Positions 25,744-36,492 of a DNA stretch of 64,000 nucleotides are shown here, piece by piece. A program made the position numbers and the translations under genes. This DNA comes from Cohnella luojiensis (GTDB taxonomy: Bacteria > Bacillota > Bacilli > Paenibacillales > Paenibacillaceae), in NCBI RefSeq assembly GCF_004564235.1, contig NZ_SOMN01000001.1:248001-312000 (forward strand), read 5' to 3'. Positions within the stretch are counted from its first letter, which is position 1. Every line of letters begins with the position of its first letter. Under the pieces are notes generated by a model. That model was not told where the DNA came from. It worked only from the letters and a program-made list of their open reading frames with translations, and did no database searches.

Positions 25744-25830
25744 GGGCTTGTTCTAACCCTCTTGTCCCTGGAATAGTCTGAACTAAGCGAAAGCACGTTC
25801 AGGCGATCCCGGTAAAGGGGGTTTTTTACG

Positions 25831-27753
25831 ATGAAGATTTCTCAGGTTACGGTCCGCAAGAGGTTGTATTTGGCGTTAATATTCGCGGTCATAGCGTTCT
25901 CGGCTTTGGTGATCAGGCTGGGCTACGTCCAGCTCGTGAAGGGCGGGGAAATCACGAAGAAGGCCGAAGATTCTTGGAGGCGCGATATTCCGTTCCAGGC
26001 GAAACGGGGAGAGATCGTAGACCGCAACGGGACCCGGTTGGCTTATAATGTCAGCTCGCCTACGATTATGGCAATACCGATACAAATCGTGGACGCGCGG
26101 GAGACGGCCCGTATTCTCGCAGGTCCGCTGGGAATGTCGGAGGAGAATCTCGTTAAACTGCTGACTAAACGGCAATCGAACGTGGAACTTAAGCCCGGAG
26201 GTCGTAAGCTGACGACGGAGAAAGCCCAGGAAATCCGCCAATTAAATCTTCCGGGCATCGTCGTATCGGAAGATAACAAACGATATTATCCCTTTGGCAG
26301 TTTGGCGTCTCATGTGCTCGGTTTTACGGGCAGCTACAACCAGGGTTTGACGGGTTTGGAGCTGAAATACAACGAGAGATTGACCGGCTTCAAAGGAAGC
26401 GTATCTTACCTGTCCGATGCCGCCGGGAGGAAAATGCCGCAATCCTCGGACCAATTCGTGCCGCCGCAGGATGGGCTGTCGCTTCAACTGACGATCGACC
26501 AGACGATCCAATCGATCGTGGAGCGCGAACTGGATCAAGCGATGATGCAATATCAAGCCAATAGCGTCATCGCCATCGCAATGAACCCGAAGACCGGGGA
26601 AATCTACGCGATGGGGAGCCGTCCTACTTTTCAACCCGACAAGTATCAGGAAGTCCCAGTGGAGGTCTACAATCGCAATCTGCCCATCTGGATGACCTAT
26701 GAGCCCGGATCGACCTTCAAGATCATTACGTTAGCGGCTGCTTTGGAAGAAGGGAAAGTAGATCTGGAGCACGAGCATTTCTATGACCCCGGCTATATAG
26801 AGGTGGCAGGCGCGAAGCTGCGCTGCTGGAAGAAAGGCGGGCACGGCAGCCAAACCTTCCTGGAGGTCGTGGAGAACTCCTGCAACCCGGGGTTCGTGAC
26901 GCTTGGGCAACGGCTGGGCAAAGATAAGCTATTCTCATATATCTACGATTTCGGATTCGGCAAGAAAACCGGAATCGACCTGAAAGGCGAAGAGAACGGC
27001 ATCATGTTCAAGCCGAAGCAAGTCGGTCCCGTGGAGCTCGCCACGACCGCCTTCGGTCAAGGGGTGTCCGTGACGCCAATCCAGCAGATTACGGCGGTGT
27101 CCGCGGCGATTAACGGTGGGAAGCTATTCAAGCCCTTCGTGTCCAAAGCATGGATACAGCCGGAAACCGGAATGGTGCTGGAGGAAACGAAGCCGGAGCT
27201 CGTGAGACAGGTCATCTCGGAAGAAACCTCCAAGAAAGTAAGGGAAGCACTGGAGAAAGTCGTTGCGCAAGGAACAGGCGCGAAGGCATTCTTGGACGGG
27301 TATCGGGTCGGAGGAAAAACGGGTACCGCTCAGAAAGTCGTGAACGGACGGTATTCTAAGAACGAGCATATCGTTTCCTTTATCGGGTTCGCGCCTGCCG
27401 ACGATCCGCAACTGATCGTATATGTCGCCGTCGATAACCCGCAGGGCATCCAGTTCGGGGGTGTCGTTGCGGCCCCGATCGTGCATAATATTATGGCGGA
27501 TGCATTGCCTTACCTCGGGGTGAAGCCGCGAACCGTTCAAGTGGAGAAAGAATATAAATACGGCGAGCAACGGATCGTAACCGTGCCGAATCTCGTAGGA
27601 AAGACGGTTTCCGATCTTTACGAGGATATGAACACGAACTTCCAGTTAGCAACTTCTGGAAGCGGGAAAACCGTCGTACGGCAAGCGCCGGCAGCAGGGG
27701 CAAGGGTTGACCAGGGTTCGGTCATCCGAATCTACCTGGGCGCATCGGACTAA
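25831..27753 (+). CDS. spoVD: Stage V sporulation protein D (class B PBP)
   Basis: The 640-residue paralogue of the preceding gene makes spore cortex peptidoglycan with SpoVE. It has a membrane anchor (LYLALIFAVIAFSALVIRLGYV) and catalytic motifs EPGSTFKIIT (SxxK), ENSCNPGFV (SxN) and GGKTGTAQKV (KTG). A single C-terminal PASTA domain starting VPNLVGKTVSDL matches SpoVD of B. subtilis. AAAGGGGG lies 10 nt before the ATG. The 87-bp gap before it may hold a sporulation promoter, but I could not identify one. Confidence 0.93.
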   Translation: MKISQVTVRKRLYLALIFAVIAFSALVIRLGYVQLVKGGEITKKAEDSWRRDIPFQAKRGEIVDRNGTRLAYNVSSPTIMAIPIQIVDARETARILAGPLGMSEENLVKLLTKRQSNVELKPGGRKLTTEKAQEIRQLNLPGIVVSEDNKRYYPFGSLASHVLGFTGSYNQGLTGLELKYNERLTGFKGSVSYLSDAAGRKMPQSSDQFVPPQDGLSLQLTIDQTIQSIVERELDQAMMQYQANSVIAIAMNPKTGEIYAMGSRPTFQPDKYQEVPVEVYNRNLPIWMTYEPGSTFKIITLAAALEEGKVDLEHEHFYDPGYIEVAGAKLRCWKKGGHGSQTFLEVVENSCNPGFVTLGQRLGKDKLFSYIYDFGFGKKTGIDLKGEENGIMFKPKQVGPVELATTAFGQGVSVTPIQQITAVSAAINGGKLFKPFVSKAWIQPETGMVLEETKPELVRQVISEETSKKVREALEKVVAQGTGAKAFLDGYRVGGKTGTAQKVVNGRYSKNEHIVSFIGFAPADDPQLIVYVAVDNPQGIQFGGVVAAPIVHNIMADALPYLGVKPRTVQVEKEYKYGEQRIVTVPNLVGKTVSDLYEDMNTNFQLATSGSGKTVVRQAPAAGARVDQGSVIRIYLGASD

Positions 27754-27854
27754 AGTTTGTTTTTCCCCTTGAATGAATGGGAGTCATTGGACCATAATGA
27801 GTGTACATTAAATTGTGTACATAACGTATTACGTCGTCAGGAGGCCGATTTCTT

Positions 27855-29342
27855 ATGAATCTATCTGAATTGTCGCAACAAATGCTGATTACCCGAATCA
27901 TCGGCGACCCATCCGTCCCCATTCATGGCTTGGAGAGCGATTCCCGCAAGGTGAAGCCGGGCAGCTTATTCTTCTGTTTGCCCGGTCATACGGTAGACGG
28001 ACACGACTATGCAGCCAAAGCAATCGAGATGGGGGCTGCGGCACTCGTGACAGCGCGAGAATTGCCGATTGGCGCAACCCAGCTCATCGTGCCGGATACG
28101 AGGCAGGCGCTGGCTATCATTGCCGATTACTTCTATGGAAAACCGTCCCATAAGCTTCGCCCGATCGGAATTACGGGAACGAACGGGAAGACGACGATCA
28201 CGTATTTAATCGAACAAATCTGGTCGGATACGGGCGTGTCCGCCGGGGTCATCGGTACGATAGAAACCCGTTATAAGGGCCAAAGCCTGCCGATGTCGGG
28301 AACGACGCCGGACGTGCTCGAGCTTGAGCGAATCTTCCATTCCATGGTCGAGGCCGGCACGGAGCGGTGCGTCATGGAAGTATCCTCCCATGCCTTGGAG
28401 CAAGGTCGCGTCAAAGGCTGCCGATTCAAAACCGCGGTCTTTACGAACTTGACGCAGGATCATCTTGATTATCATAAAACTATGGAAGCCTATGAAGCCG
28501 CTAAGGGATTGTTTTTCTCTAGGCTCGGCAATACGTATTCGGACAATCCCGAGGATCGCACCTACGCGGTTCTGAACGCAGACGACGAAGCATCGGCTCG
28601 ATTCGCCAAATTGACAGCCTCCGAAGTACTAACCTACGGAATCGAGAAGGATGCCCATCTTAAGGCTTCGGAAGTGAAGATTACGGCGAGCGGTACTTCA
28701 TTCTCGTTGGCTTCGTTCTGGGGCAATCGCCAAGTCAACTTGCGGCTTGTCGGCAAGTTCAACGTTTACAATGCGCTTGCCGCGCTCGGTGCCGCGCTCT
28801 GCGAAGGCATCAGCTTGGACGATGCGCTTCGCAGCTTAGAGCGGATTGCTGGCGTGCCGGGACGCGTCGAGCCTGTCAATGAAGGGCAGTCGTATGCCGT
28901 TATCGTTGATTACGCCCACACGCCTGACGGACTGGAGAACGTATTGAAGGCGGTAAATGAACTGACCACCGGAAACGTGATTTGCGTGTTCGGTTGCGGA
29001 GGCGATCGTGACACCAAGAAACGTCCGATCATGGGGCGTATCGCGGCCGAGCTAGCCGACAAGATCATCGTGACCAGCGACAACCCGCGTTCGGAAGACC
29101 CGCAAGTCATTCTAAGGGATATCGAGGCCGGGCTGAAGGATGCGGGGGTGTCCCCGGAACGGTACCAACTGGAGCCCAATAGGCGTATCGCGATCGAAAA
29201 AGCGGTTGAAATGGCAAGCCCCGGCGATGTAGTATTGATTGCGGGGAAAGGGCATGAAACCTATCAGATCATCGGAGGAAACACGCTGGATTTCGATGAT
29301 CGCCTCGTAGCGAAAGAAGCGATAAGGAGTCGAATCCATTGA
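27855..29342 (+). CDS. murE: UDP-MurNAc-L-Ala-D-Glu:meso-diaminopimelate ligase
   Basis: The 495-residue Mur ligase has an ATP site GITGTNGKTTITYLIEQ and the central EVSSHALEQGRV. The meso-DAP-selecting motif DNPR in TSDNPRSEDP indicates DAP-type peptidoglycan. AGGAGGCCG precedes the ATG. The upstream gap contains two GTGTACAT copies (27801-27808 and 27815-27822), possibly part of an internal promoter (TTGGAC at 27787 with TAAATT at 27809). The TGA overlaps the murF ATG. Confidence 0.96.
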   Translation: MNLSELSQQMLITRIIGDPSVPIHGLESDSRKVKPGSLFFCLPGHTVDGHDYAAKAIEMGAAALVTARELPIGATQLIVPDTRQALAIIADYFYGKPSHKLRPIGITGTNGKTTITYLIEQIWSDTGVSAGVIGTIETRYKGQSLPMSGTTPDVLELERIFHSMVEAGTERCVMEVSSHALEQGRVKGCRFKTAVFTNLTQDHLDYHKTMEAYEAAKGLFFSRLGNTYSDNPEDRTYAVLNADDEASARFAKLTASEVLTYGIEKDAHLKASEVKITASGTSFSLASFWGNRQVNLRLVGKFNVYNALAALGAALCEGISLDDALRSLERIAGVPGRVEPVNEGQSYAVIVDYAHTPDGLENVLKAVNELTTGNVICVFGCGGDRDTKKRPIMGRIAAELADKIIVTSDNPRSEDPQVILRDIEAGLKDAGVSPERYQLEPNRRIAIEKAVEMASPGDVVLIAGKGHETYQIIGGNTLDFDDRLVAKEAIRSRIH

Positions 29343-30742
29343 TGCAGTCAACGGTTGGAAAAGTAGCCGAATGGTGCGCCGCCGCAGGAATCAGCGGTCA
29401 ATCCGATAACGGCGGACTAGTGTTGACCGGCGTTTCCACCGATTCGCGCAAGATTAAGCCGGGACAATTGTTCGTGCCTTTGCGCGGAGAGCGATTCGAC
29501 GGGCACGATTTTATCGTTACCGCGAAGGAAGCTGGCGCTGCCGCGTCCCTATGGGACAGTAGCATACCCTTGCCGAATATCGACATTCCGTTGATTCTTG
29601 TCGATGATACGTTGGCAGCTTTGCAAGCTTTAGCCGTCGGATATTTGGAAAGCTTGCGGGCTAAGGTCGTCGCCGTAACGGGCAGCAATGGAAAAACCAC
29701 GACTAAGGATTTTGTTTCCTCCGTTCTATCCGCAAGGTATCTTGTACATAAAACCGAGGGAAATTACAATAATCATATCGGATTGCCGCTCACGATATTG
29801 ACCGCGTCAATAGATACGGAAATCCTTGTTCTGGAGATGGGAATGAGCGGGCAAGGAGAAATATCCTTATTGTCTTCGTTGGGGCAACCGGACGTGGCGA
29901 TCATAACGAATGTCGGAGAATCTCACTTGCTGCGGCTCGGTTCCCGGAAGAATATCGCGCGGGCGAAGCTTGAGATCACGGACGGATTGAAGCCGGGAGG
30001 CACGCTCGTCTATTATGGCGACGAGCCATTGCTAACGGAGGAACTCGCAGCCCTGAACCTTGCGAAAGAAGTGAAGGTCGTCACCTTCGGGGAAAATCCG
30101 GACAACGATTGGATCGCGCGGTATATCAGGGTCGCGTCCGACAGCACCAGCTTCGCGCTTGCCGGAGACGAGGAAGAGAGCTTTGAATTGCCGGTGGCCG
30201 GAAGGCATAACGCGGTTAATGCTCTGGCCGCGATCGCTGTCGGCAGGCAGTTCGGATTGTCGTTCGAGGAAATACGCGAGGGGCTAAGCTCCGTTAAATT
30301 AACCGGCATGCGGATAGAGCGCAGCTTAGCTAAGAACGGCGCTATCATACTGAATGATGCGTACAATGCAAGCCCTACCTCGGTTAAGGCCGCTATCAAT
30401 CTGGCAGCCGAACTGACAGGTTATCGGAGAAAGTGGATCGTGCTTGGCGATATGCTAGAGCTTGGACCCGAGGAGTCGGCTATGCATGGTGATATTGGAA
30501 ATTATCTTAGCGAATCCAAAACAGATTATGTCCTACTATACGGTCCGTTGTCGAAACGAACGCTTGAAGAGGCTGCTCCGAATTTCCCGGGAGGCAGAGT
30601 TAAGCATTTCGAGGAAAAAGGCGAATTAGCGGATTATCTGCTTAAACATGTGACTTTGGATGATTTGGTTCTAGTCAAAGCTTCCAGAGGTATGAGAATG
30701 GAAGAAATCGTAACGATATTGCAGAAAGGAGCCAGGGGGTGA
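29342..30742 (+). CDS. murF: UDP-MurNAc-tripeptide-D-alanyl-D-alanine ligase
   Basis: The 466-residue Mur ligase has [16 protein letters not shown] (P-loop), [24 protein letters not shown] and [10 protein letters not shown], all MurF signatures. The ATG at 29342 overlaps the murE stop as TGATG, with AAGGAG upstream, implying translational coupling. Confidence 0.96.
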   Translation: MQSTVGKVAEWCAAAGISGQSDNGGLVLTGVSTDSRKIKPGQLFVPLRGERFDGHDFIVTAKEAGAAASLWDSSIPLPNIDIPLILVDDTLAALQALAVGYLESLRAKVVAVTGSNGKTTTKDFVSSVLSARYLVHKTEGNYNNHIGLPLTILTASIDTEILVLEMGMSGQGEISLLSSLGQPDVAIITNVGESHLLRLGSRKNIARAKLEITDGLKPGGTLVYYGDEPLLTEELAALNLAKEVKVVTFGENPDNDWIARYIRVASDSTSFALAGDEEESFELPVAGRHNAVNALAAIAVGRQFGLSFEEIREGLSSVKLTGMRIERSLAKNGAIILNDAYNASPTSVKAAINLAAELTGYRRKWIVLGDMLELGPEESAMHGDIGNYLSESKTDYVLLYGPLSKRTLEEAAPNFPGGRVKHFEEKGELADYLLKHVTLDDLVLVKASRGMRMEEIVTILQKGARG

Positions 30743-30746
30743 CGGA

Positions 30747-31709
30747 ATGGACTACACATCTATCTTTTGGACTTTAGGCGTATCATTCGTACTATCCGTA
30801 CTATTCGGGCCCCTGTTTATTCCGCTCCTGCGCAGGCTTAAATTCGGGCAGCAGGTGCGCGATGACGGGCCTGAGTCCCATCTGAAGAAATCCGGAACGC
30901 CGACGATGGGCGGTATTATCATCTTGGTTGCCTTAACTCTGGCGTTTTTGAAATTCGCGGACCAAGGGCCGGAATATTGGGCATTGCTTATCGCGTGTTT
31001 AGGGTTCGGTCTAGTCGGATTTTTGGATGATTATATTAAAATCGTGTTCAAGCGCTCGCTCGGATTAACCGCCAAGCAGAAGTTATTCGGCCAGCTTTTA
31101 TTTTCAGCCATTTTCTGTTTTATCCTATACCAAATGGACCATAGCACTAGCGTTGGCGTTCCGGGTACGGATTGGTCCGTAGACCTAGGTTGGTCGTATT
31201 ATCTGCTCGTTGTCATCATGTTCATGGGCTCTACGAACGCAGTTAATTTTACCGACGGGTTGGATGGCCTGTTGTCGGGGACAAGCGCCCTGGCTTTTGG
31301 AGCTTTCGCGATCATCGCATTGGAGGCGACTCAGCCTCAAGCTGCCGTATTCAGCGCCGCGGTTGTCGGTGCCGTGCTCGGATTTCTCGTCTACAATGCG
31401 CATCCCGCGAAAATCTTCATGGGAGATACCGGTTCGCTGGGTCTCGGAGGCGGTATTGCGGCGGTTGCGATTCTGACGAAAACCGAACTGCTGCTCGTCG
31501 TGATCGGCGGCGTATTCGTTCTCGAGATGCTATCCGTTATCATTCAAGTCGCTTCGTTCAAAACGCGCGGCAAAAGGGTATTCAAGATGAGCCCGATCCA
31601 TCATCATTACGAGCTGTCGGGTTGGTCGGAGTGGCGCGTCGTTACGACCTTCTGGTTCGCCGGATTACTGTTTGCGGGCATAGGTTTACTATTGTACAAG
31701 GTGAGTTAA
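30747..31709 (+). CDS. mraY: Phospho-MurNAc-pentapeptide transferase
   Basis: The 320-residue integral membrane enzyme makes lipid I. About ten hydrophobic segments are interrupted by cytoplasmic loops with catalytic and substrate motifs: GTPTMGG, DDYIKIV (aspartate pair), [12 protein letters not shown] and the histidine loop [12 protein letters not shown]. It starts 4 bp after murF with AGCCAGGGGGTG upstream. Confidence 0.97.
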   Translation: MDYTSIFWTLGVSFVLSVLFGPLFIPLLRRLKFGQQVRDDGPESHLKKSGTPTMGGIIILVALTLAFLKFADQGPEYWALLIACLGFGLVGFLDDYIKIVFKRSLGLTAKQKLFGQLLFSAIFCFILYQMDHSTSVGVPGTDWSVDLGWSYYLLVVIMFMGSTNAVNFTDGLDGLLSGTSALAFGAFAIIALEATQPQAAVFSAAVVGAVLGFLVYNAHPAKIFMGDTGSLGLGGGIAAVAILTKTELLLVVIGGVFVLEMLSVIIQVASFKTRGKRVFKMSPIHHHYELSGWSEWRVVTTFWFAGLLFAGIGLLLYKVS

Positions 31710-31733
31710 GCGCGATAAAGGGGCAATTACGAG

Positions 31734-33155
31734 ATGATGCAACTTACATCCTACCGGGGACGGCATGTCGTCGTTCTCGGCTTGGCAAGAAGCGGCGTAG
31801 CAGCCGCTAAGCTATTCCACGGCATTGGAGCGGAAGTGGTCGTCAATGACAAGAAAGAGCGGGAACAGTGCCCTGAAGCCGATGAGTTGACGGCTTTGGG
31901 CATTTCTGTTGTGTGCGGGCACCATCCTGACGGGCTCGTGACGAAGGATACCGCGTTGCTTGTCAAGAATCCGGGTATACCTTACACCGCGCCGCCAATC
32001 GTAGCAGCGCTCCAGATTGGCGTAGAAGTGGTCAGCGAGGTGGAGGTTGCGGGACAGCTTTCTCCGGCTCCGATCATTGGAATTACCGGCTCAAACGGCA
32101 AGACGACTACAACTACACTGACGGGAGTGCTGCTGGAAGCCGCGGGCCTTAAGCCGCTTGTCGCAGGCAATATCGGACGCCCGCTTAGCGAAGCGGCGCT
32201 CGAGGTTGCCGAAAACGGCTGGCTAGTTGCCGAGCTTAGCAGCTTCCAACTAAAAGGGACGTCGGAATTTCGCCCGCGCATAGCGTGTTTGCTTAATATT
32301 GCGGAGACTCACTTGGATTATCATGGATCGATGGAGGATTATGTCGGTTCCAAGGCGAAATTATTCGAAAACCAAACGGAAGACGACATCTCGATCTATA
32401 ATGCGGACGACGAAATTTGTCGCCGTTTGGCGGGTAAGTTCAAAGGGCGTTTGCTGCCTTTTTCCGTAACGAAGAAATTAGAGCGAGGCGTCATGGTTGA
32501 TCCTCCTTATTCGAATATCCATCCCGGCGAGAATGAAGCCGAGCTGGAGAGATGGATTATCCATCGGGACGATGGGGGTCTTGAGCAGCGGATTCTGCGC
32601 GTCGAAGAACTGGGCATTCCCGGGCGCCACGCGTTAGCCGCGATCGCGATCGCGCTAGCTGCCGGCGCGAAGCCAAAGCAGCTTGTCGAGCCGCTCCGCA
32701 ACTTCCGCGGAGTCGAGCACCGCTTGGAGTATGTCGGAACGTTCGGCGGCGTGAAGTTCTATAACGACTCGAAGGCGACGAATCCGATGGCGACGACGAT
32801 GTCGATTCTCTCTTTGCCTTCCCCTCTGATTCTGATCGCGGGAGGCTTGGATAGAGGTTCCGACTATATGGAGCTATTGCCGGTATTCCGCGAAAGGCTC
32901 AAGGGATTGGCGACTATCGGGGAAACAAGGGAGAAGATCGGGCGCGTGGCCGAGTTATCCGGTTTAACGAGCGTGAAAATCGTCGAACCTGTAGAGGACG
33001 CCGAGCAAACGCTTCGCCGAGCCGTAAAGGAAGCCGCAGACATGGCGGAGCCGGGGGACATCGTCCTTCTGTCGCCCGCATGCGCAAGCTGGGACATGTT
33101 CCCGTCCTATGAGGTTCGAGGTCGCATTTTTAAGCAATCGGCGCATACGTTGTAG
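31734..33155 (+). CDS. murD: UDP-N-acetylmuramoyl-L-alanine:D-glutamate ligase
   Basis: The 473-residue Mur ligase has a Rossmann-like start (VVVLGLARSGVAAAKLF), P-loop [24 protein letters not shown] and NDSKATNPMATT. It adds D-glutamate to UDP-MurNAc-L-Ala. Two adjacent ATG codons (31734 and 31737) are possible starts. Confidence 0.96.
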   Translation: MMQLTSYRGRHVVVLGLARSGVAAAKLFHGIGAEVVVNDKKEREQCPEADELTALGISVVCGHHPDGLVTKDTALLVKNPGIPYTAPPIVAALQIGVEVVSEVEVAGQLSPAPIIGITGSNGKTTTTTLTGVLLEAAGLKPLVAGNIGRPLSEAALEVAENGWLVAELSSFQLKGTSEFRPRIACLLNIAETHLDYHGSMEDYVGSKAKLFENQTEDDISIYNADDEICRRLAGKFKGRLLPFSVTKKLERGVMVDPPYSNIHPGENEAELERWIIHRDDGGLEQRILRVEELGIPGRHALAAIAIALAAGAKPKQLVEPLRNFRGVEHRLEYVGTFGGVKFYNDSKATNPMATTMSILSLPSPLILIAGGLDRGSDYMELLPVFRERLKGLATIGETREKIGRVAELSGLTSVKIVEPVEDAEQTLRRAVKEAADMAEPGDIVLLSPACASWDMFPSYEVRGRIFKQSAHTL

Positions 33156-33199
33156 AAGGGGGCATGTCCCCACTTCTGCAAACCGTGAGGTGTCCGGTC

Positions 33200-34297
33200 A
33201 TGGCCAAATCCCGTTCCGTTCCCGATGTATGGATGATCGCCGCTACGCTTGGCATTCTGGCCATTGGCGTGGTGATGGTGTATAGCGCTAGCGCTGTCGC
33301 GGCTTTTCATGATTATGGAGATTCCTATTACTATGTGAAAAGACAGCTGTTGTTCGCTTTGCTGGGAATCGTCTCCATGTTCGTTACGATGAACGTGGAT
33401 TATACGTTATGGCGCAAATGGGCCGTTCCCGCACTGCTCGTCTGCTTCGCCATGCTGGTCATCGTGCTTGTGCCGGGGCTTGGAGTCGTTCGAGGCGGTG
33501 CGCGCAGTTGGCTGGGCATCGGTTCTTTCGGCATCCAGCCCTCGGAATTTATGAAACTCGCGATGATTTTATTCCTAGCGAAGCTATTATCGGAAAGACA
33601 GAATCAGATCACCCAGTTCACGAAGGGATTGCTTCCTCCGTTGGGGATAATTGGAGCTGCGTTCGCCCTGATTATGCTTCAGCCCGATTTGGGAACGGGG
33701 ACGGTTATGATCGGAGCGTCTTTGCTCACGATTTACGTGGCGGGAGCAAGATTAGCCCATCTCGGTGGCTTAGCTTTGCTAGGCGTGTTAGGATTAGTAG
33801 GGTTAATAGCGGCAGCGCCTTATCGACTACTGCGAATTACGGCCTTTCTTGATCCTTGGCAAGACCCGCTAGGCGCGGGTTACCAGTCCATACAATCGCT
33901 ATATGCAATCGGTCCTGGAGGGCTGGTCGGGCTAGGGCTCGGGATGAGCCGTCAAAAATATAACTATTTGCCGGAACCGCAAACCGATTTTATTTTTTCC
34001 ATTCTTGCGGAGGAGCTCGGATTTATCGGGGGTTCCTTGCTCATTCTACTTTTCCTGCTGCTGATTTGGAGGGGCATGAGAACGGCGATTACTTTGTCCG
34101 ATCCGTTCGGCAGCTTTCTTGCGACGGGAATCGTCGGAATATTCGCCGTACAGGTGCTGATCAATATCGGTGTCGTTATCGGCCTGCTGCCGGTCACCGG
34201 TGTAACGTTGCCTCTAGTAAGCTACGGGGGCTCCTCGTTAACGCTGTTGTTGACGGCTTTAGGCATCTTACTTAATTTATCCCGTTATTCGAGGTGA
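33200..34297 (+). CDS. spoVE: SEDS glycosyltransferase SpoVE/FtsW
   Basis: The 365-residue protein of about ten membrane helices belongs to the SEDS peptidoglycan polymerases. FGIQPSEFMKLAMILFLAK, LGTGTVMIGASLL, QSLYAIGPGGLVGLGLGMS and VTGVTLPLVSYGGSSL are diagnostic. By synteny (murD-spoVE-murG) it is SpoVE, the cortex partner of SpoVD; with no other SEDS gene here, a role in vegetative division cannot be excluded. The ATG at 33200 starts the conserved part (AKSRSVPDVWMI). Confidence 0.9.
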   Translation: MAKSRSVPDVWMIAATLGILAIGVVMVYSASAVAAFHDYGDSYYYVKRQLLFALLGIVSMFVTMNVDYTLWRKWAVPALLVCFAMLVIVLVPGLGVVRGGARSWLGIGSFGIQPSEFMKLAMILFLAKLLSERQNQITQFTKGLLPPLGIIGAAFALIMLQPDLGTGTVMIGASLLTIYVAGARLAHLGGLALLGVLGLVGLIAAAPYRLLRITAFLDPWQDPLGAGYQSIQSLYAIGPGGLVGLGLGMSRQKYNYLPEPQTDFIFSILAEELGFIGGSLLILLFLLLIWRGMRTAITLSDPFGSFLATGIVGIFAVQVLINIGVVIGLLPVTGVTLPLVSYGGSSLTLLLTALGILLNLSRYSR

Positions 34298-34302
34298 CGT
34301 TC

Positions 34303-35412
34303 ATGCGTGTCGTGTTAACCGGAGGAGGCACGGGGGGGCATATCTACCCCGCGTTGGCCATTGGCCGCGAAGTATCGGAAAGACAGCCGGGATCGTCTCT
34401 GCTCTATATCGGGACGAGCCGAGGCTTGGAAAGCCGAATCGTCCCGGAACAGGGCATCGCGTTCGAGGATATTACGATCACCGGGTTCCAGCGTTCCCTG
34501 TCGTGGGAGAACGTCCGGACCGTCGTGCGTTTCGTGCAAGGCGTGCGTCGTTCCAAGCAATTGCTTGGAAAATTCAAGCCGGACGTCGTAGTAGGTACGG
34601 GAGGTTACGTGTGCGGGCCCGTAGTATACGCTGCATCGCGTCTAGGAATTCCGACGCTCATTCACGAACAGAACGTGATTCCGGGCTTGACCAATAAGTT
34701 TTTAAGCCGGTACGTGAATGGCGTGGCGGTGAGCTTCGCGGAATCCGCTGCTTACTTCGATAAATGCCCTGACGTTATATTCGCGGGCAATCCATGCGCC
34801 ACAAGGGTGCTGCAGGCTAATCGGAGCAGAGGCTTCGAATCGCTTGGAATGGCACCGGAAACGCCTTTCGTGCTCGTTGTGGGAGGTAGCGGTGGCGCCA
34901 AGGCTCTCAATGACGCCATCGTGCAAATGGTACCGTTAATTGACAAGATTCCAGGCGTTCATTTCGTATTCGTTACCGGAGAGAGATTCTATAAGTCAAC
35001 GGAAGAAGCAATCCAACGTTCGCTTCCGGGTTCCTCGAATCGGGTACATGTATTTCCATATATCCACAATATGCCCGAAGTTCTCGCTGCGTCCACTTTA
35101 TTCATCGGGCGCGCTGGAGCTTCTTTCCTCGCGGAGATCACCTCGTTAGGTATTCCGTCGATATTGATTCCATCGCCTAACGTGACGAATAACCATCAAG
35201 AGGCGAATGCGAGAAGCCTAGCGGACGCCGGCGCGGCGGTGATGATCTTGGAGCGGGACCTGTCGGGGAAAGCGCTTTTCGACCACGTCAATTCTATTGT
35301 GGGCGACCCCGCGCGTAGAGGAATAATGGCTAAGGCTTCGAAAGGGTTAGGCATGCCGAACGCTGCGTCGGCCATTTACGAACAAATCATCCGGTTACAA
35401 CAGAGAAAATAA
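34303..35412 (+). CDS. murG: UDP-GlcNAc:lipid I GlcNAc transferase
   Basis: The 369-residue peripheral membrane GT-B enzyme converts lipid I to lipid II. Both glycine-rich loops, VLTGGGTGGHIYPALAI and VVGGSGGAKALN, are present, and HEQNVIPGLTNK and FIGRAGASFLAEI form the acceptor and donor sites. The ATG at 34303 sits 5 nt after GAGGTGA and overlaps no coding sequence, while the GTG at 34294 overlaps the spoVE stop. Confidence 0.96.
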   Translation: MRVVLTGGGTGGHIYPALAIGREVSERQPGSSLLYIGTSRGLESRIVPEQGIAFEDITITGFQRSLSWENVRTVVRFVQGVRRSKQLLGKFKPDVVVGTGGYVCGPVVYAASRLGIPTLIHEQNVIPGLTNKFLSRYVNGVAVSFAESAAYFDKCPDVIFAGNPCATRVLQANRSRGFESLGMAPETPFVLVVGGSGGAKALNDAIVQMVPLIDKIPGVHFVFVTGERFYKSTEEAIQRSLPGSSNRVHVFPYIHNMPEVLAASTLFIGRAGASFLAEITSLGIPSILIPSPNVTNNHQEANARSLADAGAAVMILERDLSGKALFDHVNSIVGDPARRGIMAKASKGLGMPNAASAIYEQIIRLQQRK

Positions 35413-35570
35413 ACATCAACATCTTGTCCTTCGGAATGGTGCTAATGGGCGATTGTCACCACCACCGCCCAGTTGTCATAAGATACAGCGTGATCGTGAC
35501 TGCCGAACTTGCAAGCAACGGTAACGATGGCAAAGTGCAACCCTGAAGGACTCGTAAGGAGGATAACACC

Positions 35571-36476
35571 ATGCAGCAGTTGGTCGCTCAGCTTGAACAA
35601 GAACGAATCGGCTACGTGCGGGAAAATGAACCGCTTGCCGGTCATACGACTTGGAAAATCGGCGGACCTGCGGATCTGTTTCTCATCCCGGGCACCGATG
35701 ATGAGCTTGCAACGGCATTGCAGCTATTGCATCGCCACGGCGTGCCGTGGTGCGTGCTCGGCCGGGGGTCTAATACTCTAGTGTCCGATAAAGGGATTCG
35801 TGGAGCCGTCATCAAGTTAGGAGACGGTTTTGACGACGTGCGATTTGATGGCGAAGCGGTGTCGGCAGGCGCATCTTATTCGTTTATCAAGCTGTCGGTC
35901 ATGTCAGGCAAGGGAGGACTTACCGGTCTTGAATTCGCGGGAGGAATTCCCGGAACGGTAGGCGGTGCCGTATACATGAATGCCGGTGCTCACGGTTCGG
36001 ATATTTCACGTATCTTACAGTCAGCCGACATCGTCTGGGAAGACGGAAGTCGGGCAGTGCTCGGGAACGTAGGAATGGAATTCTCTTATCGCCATTCCAT
36101 TTTGCATGAACGGCGGGGGATCGTGACCCGCGCGGTATTTCGGCTGGAAGGCGGCGACCGCAAGGAGATCGCTGCCGCTATGGCGTCTTACAAAGACCGC
36201 CGGAGACGTACCCAACCGTTGCAGGCGGCAACCGCAGGCAGCGTGTTCCGCAATCCGCCTAACGATCATGCCGCGAGGCTTATCGAAGCGGCCGGATTAA
36301 AGGGGCTAAGGGAAGGCGCCGCCGAAGTTTCCCAAGTACATGCCAACTTCATCGTCAATCACGGCGGTGCCAAAGCTGAGGACGTCCTCACCCTCATGCG
36401 ACGAGTCCAACACACAATCGAACAAAAAAACGGAATCCTACTCGAACCGGAGGTTCTCTTGTTGGGTGAGCGGTAA
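35571..36476 (+). CDS. murB: UDP-N-acetylenolpyruvoylglucosamine reductase
   Basis: The 301-residue FAD enzyme of type II (short form) carries NTLVSDKGIRGAVIKLG, EFAGGIPGTVGGAVYMNAGAHG and AGSVFRNP with the catalytic serine. GTAAGGAGGATAACACC precedes the ATG. The 158-bp gap after murG has no gene; GGGCG...CGCCC (about 35447-35470) could form a small leader hairpin. Confidence 0.95.
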   Translation: MQQLVAQLEQERIGYVRENEPLAGHTTWKIGGPADLFLIPGTDDELATALQLLHRHGVPWCVLGRGSNTLVSDKGIRGAVIKLGDGFDDVRFDGEAVSAGASYSFIKLSVMSGKGGLTGLEFAGGIPGTVGGAVYMNAGAHGSDISRILQSADIVWEDGSRAVLGNVGMEFSYRHSILHERRGIVTRAVFRLEGGDRKEIAAAMASYKDRRRRTQPLQAATAGSVFRNPPNDHAARLIEAAGLKGLREGAAEVSQVHANFIVNHGGAKAEDVLTLMRRVQHTIEQKNGILLEPEVLLLGER

Positions 36477-36492
36477 CCCGGAGGTGAAACCC

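Noticed and set aside
25744-25830. Sigma-E promoter ahead of spoVD
   Set aside because: No sequence matched both -35 and -10 well enough to report.
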